From positions 39,513-103,512 of the forward strand of contig CALDZJ010000013.1 of assembly GCA_937944055.1 (NCBI GenBank): 64,000 nucleotides of DNA. The letters run 5' to 3'. Source of the stretch: an uncultured Verrucomicrobiales bacterium (GTDB taxonomy: Bacteria; Verrucomicrobiota; Verrucomicrobiia; Verrucomicrobiales; Akkermansiaceae). Under the pieces are notes generated by a model. The model was not told the DNA's origin and searched no databases. It saw nothing but the letters and a program-made list of their open reading frames with translations. A program made the translations under genes and the position numbers. Positions 57,972-64,000 of the stretch are shown here, piece by piece (the first letter of the stretch is position 1; each line of letters starts with the position of its first letter).

Positions 57972-58799
57972 TCACGCTTTTCTGGCAAGAAGATTCGCGG
58001 CCGGAAAGCCCAGAAGCAGGCCAAACATCATCCCAGTGAGATGCGCCAGCGTGTCTGTCCCAGGCTGGCCGATCCCATTCATCGTGAAGATCATAAGCCC
58101 CGCCATCAAAGGCGCGAAGGCTCTAATCCCCTTCCGATAAGAACGGGACCGCCACGCCGCATCTAGGCCAGACCCCATAAGCAGACCCAAGGCCCCAAAG
58201 ACCGCGGTAGAAGCCCCAAGAGAGCGAAATTCATCCGGAAAATGCAGCCACGCATTCAGCAAATTCCCTAAAAATCCGCTCAATAAAATCAAAACCCAAG
58301 CCCGAAAAGGCCCGAAGCAATGAGCCGCAAAAATCCCAAAAATCAGCCCAAAGACCGCATTCCCCAGTAAATGCTCTAAATCAGCATGCAGAAATAACGC
58401 CGTCAAGGGGCGGTAAAGTTCCCCTCTTCCCACCACTCCCTCTGCCGAATTTAGAAAACCCTCCACCAAGCCAGGATTCTGAAGCTGCCGCGCAAAGCAG
58501 TATAAAAGCACCCCAATCCACACCAAAGCCAGCTCCCCTCCCGAGCGGAACAAGGGAATAGCCGCAGGCTCTGGCTTCATTTTTTGCTCCTCATCATAGA
58601 GCCGGAATTCCTCATGAATCGCGCTGGCGAAGGCCTGCTCTCCATGAATATGATAGCCTGATTCATCCACCGTAATCATGCAGTCCAGATTCATCGCTAA
58701 AACCACTAAAGCATGCTCTTGAGCCTCCTGCATGCCCTCAAAATGGGCCAAGGGCACCAAAGCACCTCTTGCCGCGAGAACTGGCTCATCGACGATCAT
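57972..58799 (-). CDS. Rhomboid family intramembrane serine protease
   Basis: HADLEHLLGNAVFGLIFG, LGASTAVFGALGLLMG (Ser), LAHLTGMMFGLLLG (His). Confidence 0.85.
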   Translation of the reverse strand: MIVDEPVLAARGALVPLAHFEGMQEAQEHALVVLAMNLDCMITVDESGYHIHGEQAFASAIHEEFRLYDEEQKMKPEPAAIPLFRSGGELALVWIGVLLYCFARQLQNPGLVEGFLNSAEGVVGRGELYRPLTALFLHADLEHLLGNAVFGLIFGIFAAHCFGPFRAWVLILLSGFLGNLLNAWLHFPDEFRSLGASTAVFGALGLLMGSGLDAAWRSRSYRKGIRAFAPLMAGLMIFTMNGIGQPGTDTLAHLTGMMFGLLLGFPAANLLARKA

Positions 58800-58950
58800 C
58801 TTCCCCTAAACTGCACCGCGCTCCCCAGAACGCAATAGGCGATGAAATAACGAGCCTCATAGACCCATGAAAAACGCCTGAATCTTTTCTAAGAAACTAC
58901 CAATAATGAGGTTGCCTTAAAATGAAGGAAGATTAAGATCTCTTAAGTAA

Positions 58951-59160
58951 ATGATGCGGTTACAATTTTCATGCCCAGTCTGTGCCACTGAACTCCAATT
59001 AAACTCGGAAAACAGCACTGGTCCCTGCCCCTGCTGTCAAACTCACATTGACGTCGAGATTAAAATCTTCGCGAAGGAGGAGCCAGCTCTGGACTCAAGG
59101 ATCCCGAGGCAGAAACTACGTAGTTGGAAATGTAGCGGCAAGCCACACGGCACCTTTTAA
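58951..59160 (+). CDS. Small zinc-ribbon protein
   Basis: FSCPVCATELQLNSENSTGPCPCCQTHIDVEI (two CxxC). Confidence 0.6.
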   Translation: MMRLQFSCPVCATELQLNSENSTGPCPCCQTHIDVEIKIFAKEEPALDSRIPRQKLRSWKCSGKPHGTF

Positions 59161-59201
59161 CAAGCCACCGAGAGGCCTCGCCAAGCTCAGGAACTCTTTC
59201 C

Positions 59202-60068
59202 CTACTCGCGGTCCTTCAATTCCCGCAGCCAAATGTTACGGAAACGCACTGGGTTTCCGTGATCCTGCAAGAAGATAGTCCCTTTATCCTCGTGAGCGAT
59301 GTACTCAGTCACGGCGTGAGGTCCTTTCCACCCAGTTCCTCCACTGAGAACGAGGTGATCTTGAACTAAGACGCCATTGTGCAAGACCGTGAAAGTCGCA
59401 CGGCGGGTGACCTTACCGTCCTTATCAAAAAGCGGACGATGGAAAATAATGTCATAAGTCTGCCACTCGCCGGGCTTACGGTTCGCATTCACCAAAGGCG
59501 GCTTACGTCCGTATAGAGCCCCAGCTTGACCATCGGAATAAGTCGGATTCTCGTAGCTATCGAGAATCTGCACTTCATAGAAACCCATCAAGAACACTCC
59601 ACTGTTACCACGCCCCTGCCCATTCCCCTTCACATTGCTGGGAGCAGCCCATTCTAGGTGTAATTGACAAGATCCAAACTTACCCACGCTTTGGAGGAAG
59701 CCCGCTCCGGCCACCGACTCCAGCGCCCCGTCCACGATCTTCCACTCACTCTTCTCTCCCTTCCGGTCCGTCCAATTTTCCCGAAATGATTTCTCCGTTC
59801 CATCAAATAAAACGACGGCATCAGATGGAGCATCGCCCGCCTTCGCACCCGGTGTCACCACCTTTGGCAAGGGAGCCTTCGTAACATCCACTTCATGGAC
59901 CTTTACGCCATCGATAAACATATAGAGCAGCTCCTTCCCGTTCGCGTCCTTGCGAGTCTCAACCTTAATCTCTGGTTTACTCATATCTTCGTCAGCTTGG
60001 GCAGAGGTGGAGATCATTAACGAGGCGAATCCGAATAAGGCCGAAACAGTGAAATTTTTCATCTTCAT
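59202..60068 (-). CDS. DUF1080 (3-keto-disaccharide hydrolase-like) protein, secreted
   Basis: VLFDGTEKSFRENWTDRKGEKSEWKIVDGALESVAGAGFLQSVGKFGSCQLHLEW; GNSGVFLMGFYEVQILDSY. Confidence 0.92.
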   Translation of the reverse strand: MKMKNFTVSALFGFASLMISTSAQADEDMSKPEIKVETRKDANGKELLYMFIDGVKVHEVDVTKAPLPKVVTPGAKAGDAPSDAVVLFDGTEKSFRENWTDRKGEKSEWKIVDGALESVAGAGFLQSVGKFGSCQLHLEWAAPSNVKGNGQGRGNSGVFLMGFYEVQILDSYENPTYSDGQAGALYGRKPPLVNANRKPGEWQTYDIIFHRPLFDKDGKVTRRATFTVLHNGVLVQDHLVLSGGTGWKGPHAVTEYIAHEDKGTIFLQDHGNPVRFRNIWLRELKDRE

Positions 60069-60143
60069 AAGAGAACTTTGTGTTCCTATCTTACGAGGGT
60101 CAACTGCCGATCTATCGCAGAAAAGTAATTTTATAAGACAAGC

Positions 60144-61373
60144 TTACTTCGCGCGATCTGAGACCACCTTCCCCTCAATGATCACAGCGCTCGTGCGAGT
60201 GGTCGTCTCTAGCGGATCACCCTCAAAAAGCACCAAATCTGCATCCTTCCCTTTTTCGAGCGATCCGATTCTTTCATCAAGCCCCAAAATCCTAGCAGCC
60301 TGAATCGTGCAGGCCGCCAAAGCCACCTCTTGCGGCAGTCCATAAGCGGCCGCCATCGCAGCCTCAAAGTGCACCACGCGCGTTTTAGGAACGTAGGCTT
60401 CATAACCAGATTGAAAGGCGAAAAGGATGCCCGCCTTGTGGAGTTGCGCCGCGAGGGTAAAGGTCATGTTTTCAAGATCCCCATAAGGTCGCGCCATCGT
60501 AGGATGAATGATGACCGGAACTCCTGCCGCTTTAATTTCCTCGAGAAGAAGGTAGGCCTCAGCCGCACCATCCAAAATGAGGCGAAAGCCAAATTCCTCC
60601 CGCAGGCGAAGCGCCGCCGAGATGTCCTGATGACGCTGCGCATTAATTAGCAGAGGAGTCTTTTTTTGGAGAACCTCCACGAGGGCATCCAGCTTTAGAT
60701 CTGCGTCTGGCACCTCCTTTTGCTCATCATTCTGAGCAGCCTCGATCTTCTGCAAGCGAGCCTGTGCCTTTAAAAAATCCCCCCGCAACATCGCCACAGC
60801 CTTAGAGCGAGTGCCGGGAGATTTGCTAAGCGCCTTCGCGCCCAGCGTCACCGCAATGGCCGATTTTTCACTCAATAAATCACGGCTTGAAGTGAGAGAG
60901 GGCACATGTGTTTTCACAATCATGAGCTGACCAGAAATTAACATCCCGGGAGCATGACCCGTGTGCACCGTTGTCACCCCTAGATCCCGCAACCACTTCA
61001 CAAGCGGGTCACGCCCATTATAGGCATCGATCGCTCGTAACTCCGGCTGACTCGGCGCAGAACCCTCAAGCTGCTCTTGATCATGCCTTGGAGCATTCAA
61101 AATCCCAGAAAGCCCCACCGTGCTATGCGCATCGATAAAGCCCGGCGTCGCCACCTTAGCGGTAATGATTTCATAAGATTCAGGGATCTTAAGATCCGTA
61201 ATCGAGCCGACCGCCTCAATCTTCCCATCAGCTCCGCAAAGAACGACTCCGTTCTTAATGGGCTTAAAATCGCCCGTCATCGTGAAAAGAAGATCCGCGC
61301 TAATTGCGACCTGCGCGCAAGCCGTAAGCGCAGTGAGCACACTAAACGCTAGGGTAAAAAATAAGTGAGACAT
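60144..61373 (-). CDS. Amidohydrolase-family protein, HxH motif degenerate
   Basis: ATPGFIDAHSTVGLSG; ILGLDERIGSLEKGKDADLVLFEGDPL; start set at MSHLFFTLAF. Confidence 0.82.
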   Translation of the reverse strand: MSHLFFTLAFSVLTALTACAQVAISADLLFTMTGDFKPIKNGVVLCGADGKIEAVGSITDLKIPESYEIITAKVATPGFIDAHSTVGLSGILNAPRHDQEQLEGSAPSQPELRAIDAYNGRDPLVKWLRDLGVTTVHTGHAPGMLISGQLMIVKTHVPSLTSSRDLLSEKSAIAVTLGAKALSKSPGTRSKAVAMLRGDFLKAQARLQKIEAAQNDEQKEVPDADLKLDALVEVLQKKTPLLINAQRHQDISAALRLREEFGFRLILDGAAEAYLLLEEIKAAGVPVIIHPTMARPYGDLENMTFTLAAQLHKAGILFAFQSGYEAYVPKTRVVHFEAAMAAAYGLPQEVALAACTIQAARILGLDERIGSLEKGKDADLVLFEGDPLETTTRTSAVIIEGKVVSDRAK

Positions 61374-61392
61374 CAGAAAAAAATGGTGAAAT

Positions 61393-62721
61393 TTAACGAT
61401 AAAAACAGCAGCCCGTTGCTTGACGATTATGGCCAGCTCCATAGCCCCCTTCCGCAAAGAGACGGTCCTGAGGATCCTCTAAATCGAAGACGAGCTGACC
61501 CTCGACATAAGTCTCCAGAACGCGCGTGTAGATCGAAAATGGATCTCCCGAAAGAAGCACAAAGTCCGCTTTTTTCCCGACCTCCAGCGAGCCGATGGAC
61601 TCATCCAAATCCAGCATCTTAGCCCCAGCTAGCGTGAGAGCCTCCAGCGCTTTTTCACGCGACATGCCAGCCCTCACGCCCACCGCAGCATTCCTCAGAA
61701 ACCACCGGGAATCATTGATCGGATCATCCGTATGAATCGCAGTAAGAACCCCACGTTTTTCAAGCTCCGCCCCATTCCTCCACTCGAAGTCGCGAGCCTC
61801 CAACTTCCCACCCGGGGAATCCAAAAAAATGATCGAGCAGGGCACCTTAGCCGCCGCAATTTCATCTGCCACTTTCCAAGCCTCAGACACATGGTGAAGC
61901 ACGACCTTAAAGCCAAACTCCTCCTTCAAGCGAAGAATCGTGAGGATATCATCATGACGATGAGTGTGATGGTGGACCGTCCTCTTTCCCTCAAGAATAT
62001 CAGCAAGAGTCTCCAGCGCCAAATCACGCTCAAAGGGCTCAGCAGAATCGGCATTCTCACGTCTCTTCAAATAGGCCCGCGCTTCCAGAAATTTTTGACG
62101 CACCAAAGCTGCCGATTTTCCACGCGTGCCCGGAAAAGAGGCATTCTCACGGATTGAATTCGTCCCATTGGCCATCTTCACTCCGTAAGCGCGAGAGCCA
62201 TCCGGCAGCTTGATCGAAAGATCATCGACCGTGTTCCCCTTGCGGAGTTTCAGATAAATTGTTTGCCCAGAAAGAAGGAGCCCAGAACCTGACATGAGAT
62301 TAGCAGTTGTGATGCCACCCGCACGCGCTTTATCGATCGAAGTATCTCGGACATCAATCGAGTCTAGCGCTCGGACATCAGGCTGAATTGGTGAGCTATA
62401 ATCAGCCCCAAGAACTGAGCCAATATGGGAATGAGTGCACACCAAGCCAGGGATCATCGTCTTACCAGAAGCATCAATCCGCTCCGCATTTTCTGGAATG
62501 TCCACCTCATCTGAAGGACCCACCGCCAGAATCGTATCACCCCGCAATAACAAGGTCGCATTCTCGATCCGTGGAGATGAAACCGGATAGATCGTAGCAT
62601 TCACAAAGGCCCGCAGCAAAGGAACACTCGGCTGAGCCGCAGTCTCCTGAGCAGAAGAAAAAATAATGGGCAGGCTAAAAAGTGGCGTTAGAGCGAGGGC
62701 AAGAAGCTTGCGAGATCTCAT
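61393..62721 (-). CDS. Amidohydrolase-family protein (paralog of the 60144-61373 gene)
   Basis: MIPGLVCTHSHIGSVLGADYSSPIQPDVRALDSID; TAIHTDDPINDSRW; MLDLDESIGSLEVGKKADFVLLSGDPF. Confidence 0.88.
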   Translation of the reverse strand: MRSRKLLALALTPLFSLPIIFSSAQETAAQPSVPLLRAFVNATIYPVSSPRIENATLLLRGDTILAVGPSDEVDIPENAERIDASGKTMIPGLVCTHSHIGSVLGADYSSPIQPDVRALDSIDVRDTSIDKARAGGITTANLMSGSGLLLSGQTIYLKLRKGNTVDDLSIKLPDGSRAYGVKMANGTNSIRENASFPGTRGKSAALVRQKFLEARAYLKRRENADSAEPFERDLALETLADILEGKRTVHHHTHRHDDILTILRLKEEFGFKVVLHHVSEAWKVADEIAAAKVPCSIIFLDSPGGKLEARDFEWRNGAELEKRGVLTAIHTDDPINDSRWFLRNAAVGVRAGMSREKALEALTLAGAKMLDLDESIGSLEVGKKADFVLLSGDPFSIYTRVLETYVEGQLVFDLEDPQDRLFAEGGYGAGHNRQATGCCFYR

Positions 62722-62810
62722 GATGCCGGAAGCTACCAAGATCAGAGCGGAAGCGGGAGGAGAAGTTTCACTCCCCTCTCAATTTTTCACCCATAAGAAA
62801 AAGCGCCGCA

Positions 62811-64000
62811 TCATTCATCTAAAAATTTCCCGGGGTTTAAAATCCCCCGCGGATCCAGTGCGTCTTTCACAGTCAAATGAGCGGCGAAGCCCACCTCTCC
62901 CAGCGCCTCCTTGATCCAGCGCTTCTTCGCCAAGCCCACTCCATGCTCCCCCGTGATCACTCCCCCATTCTCTAAAATCCAAGTGAACAAGACATCCAAG
63001 GCCGCATCCGCCCTCTCCCTAATCAGCGGATCAGCATAATTTTCCACCATCAAATTTGTGTGAATATTACCATCCCCCGCATGGCCGAAACACGCCACTG
63101 GGATCCCTGTGCGGGCCTCCAGCCCCGCCGTAAATTCCGCCAAGGCCACCAACTTTGATCGCGGCACCACCACATCCTCATTCAGCTTCGTCAACCCCGT
63201 CGCCCTTAGCGAATATGAAAAATCTCTTCGCAGCTGCCACACCTTTTCACAAGCCTCCGCATCAGCATGCAGTTCTGTCGATAGCGCCCCCGCCTCACCC
63301 AATAAATCACGCAACTCCTCTAACTCCCCTGCCACGGCCCGCGCCCGCCCATCAATCTCCACAATCAAATGCGCATCTCCTGCTGGCAAAGAACCCTCAC
63401 CCAAATACGTCCGCGCCGCCTTCAGCGTAAACTGATCCGTAATCTCCAGCGCCGATGGCAAATGCCCCGCATTTAAAATCGCCTGCACCGCCCCCGCCGC
63501 ATCCACGAACTCCGGAAAAGTCGCCGTCAACATCGCCCGCGTTTGCGGATGCGGAATAATCCGTAACGTCGCCTCCGTGATCACCCCCAGCATCCCCTCA
63601 CTCCCCACAAACAAATGCAAAAGATCAAAACCCGTCTTATTTTTGTGACAACGCCCCCCCACCTTCAAAACCTCCCCACTCGCCAAAACCACCTCCAAGC
63701 CCAAAACGTAATTCTTAGTCACCCCGTACTTTAGACAACGCGGTCCACCCGCATTCGTCGCCAAATTCCCCCCGATCGAGCACTCCTTTAACGACGCCGG
63801 ATCCGGCGGATAATACCACGCTTTCTCACTCACCGCATCTTGCAAATCCTTTAAAATCACCCCCGGCTGAGTCACCACCACCCCATCCTCTGGCGCCAGC
63901 TCCACCACCCGATTCATCCGCGCCACCGAAAGCGCGATTCCCCCCTTCGCCGGCACACAGCCCCCCACATAACCCACCCCCGCCCCCCGCGTCGTCACCG
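62811..64000 (-). CDS. glcD: FAD-linked oxidase, GlcD-like (glycolate/D-lactate dehydrogenase), N-terminus beyond right edge
   Basis: TRGAGVGYVGGCVPAKGG; SIGGNLATNAGGPRCLKYGVTKNYVLGLEVVLASGEVLKVGG; CFGHAGDGNIHTNL; GEHGVGLAKKRW. Confidence 0.9.
   Translation of the reverse strand, partial: VTTRGAGVGYVGGCVPAKGGIALSVARMNRVVELAPEDGVVVTQPGVILKDLQDAVSEKAWYYPPDPASLKECSIGGNLATNAGGPRCLKYGVTKNYVLGLEVVLASGEVLKVGGRCHKNKTGFDLLHLFVGSEGMLGVITEATLRIIPHPQTRAMLTATFPEFVDAAGAVQAILNAGHLPSALEITDQFTLKAARTYLGEGSLPAGDAHLIVEIDGRARAVAGELEELRDLLGEAGALSTELHADAEACEKVWQLRRDFSYSLRATGLTKLNEDVVVPRSKLVALAEFTAGLEARTGIPVACFGHAGDGNIHTNLMVENYADPLIRERADAALDVLFTWILENGGVITGEHGVGLAKKRWIKEALGEVGFAAHLTVKDALDPRGILNPGKFLDE

Noticed and set aside
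1-64000. CRISPR arrays, transposases, integrases, rRNA, tRNA genes
   Set aside because: I looked for spaced direct repeats, recombinase motifs and RNA gene signatures and recognised none; tRNAscan-SE/Infernal would be needed to exclude small RNA genes formally.

Overview
This 64 kb window is a GC-rich, densely coded bacterial chromosome segment. The gene content points to the PVC superphylum, probably Verrucomicrobia: a PVC-type CxxCH dehydrogenase with HEAT repeats, DUF1080, PEP-CTERM and FG-GAP/ASPIC-UnbV proteins. I support about 60 CDSs, mostly housekeeping: avtA, rluD, lspA, truB, nrnA-like, secG, panD, rnc, birA, nadC, trpC, fur-type, menC-like, aceF/pdhC, trpB, rpmH-rnpA-yidD-yidC and rdgB. 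A truncated glcD-like gene lies at the right edge. The strongest unusual signal is at 38239-38272. A large FG-GAP/ASPIC-UnbV gene (36352-38907) is interrupted by one in-frame TGA. Exactly 11 nt after that TGA is a perfect 6-bp GC-rich stem (GCGCAC/GTGCGC) capped by GGTC, the layout of a bacterial SECIS element. I read this as a candidate selenoprotein of a family I do not know to contain selenocysteine. Second is a ~1.6 kb Fic-gene segment bounded by a 19-bp direct repeat, with a remnant of a convergent gene's 3' end at its left boundary. Third is an AT-rich divergent locus (33479-34752) encoding an unknown protein and a possible winged-helix regulator, with a perfect 10-bp inverted repeat between them. 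Other observations include two probable pseudoenzymes, an orphan NuoE-NuoF fusion, a TolC/porin/adaptor cluster with no pump, and recurrent short tandem duplications, several near stop codons. All calls were made by eye from the sequence and the ORF track; no searches were run.
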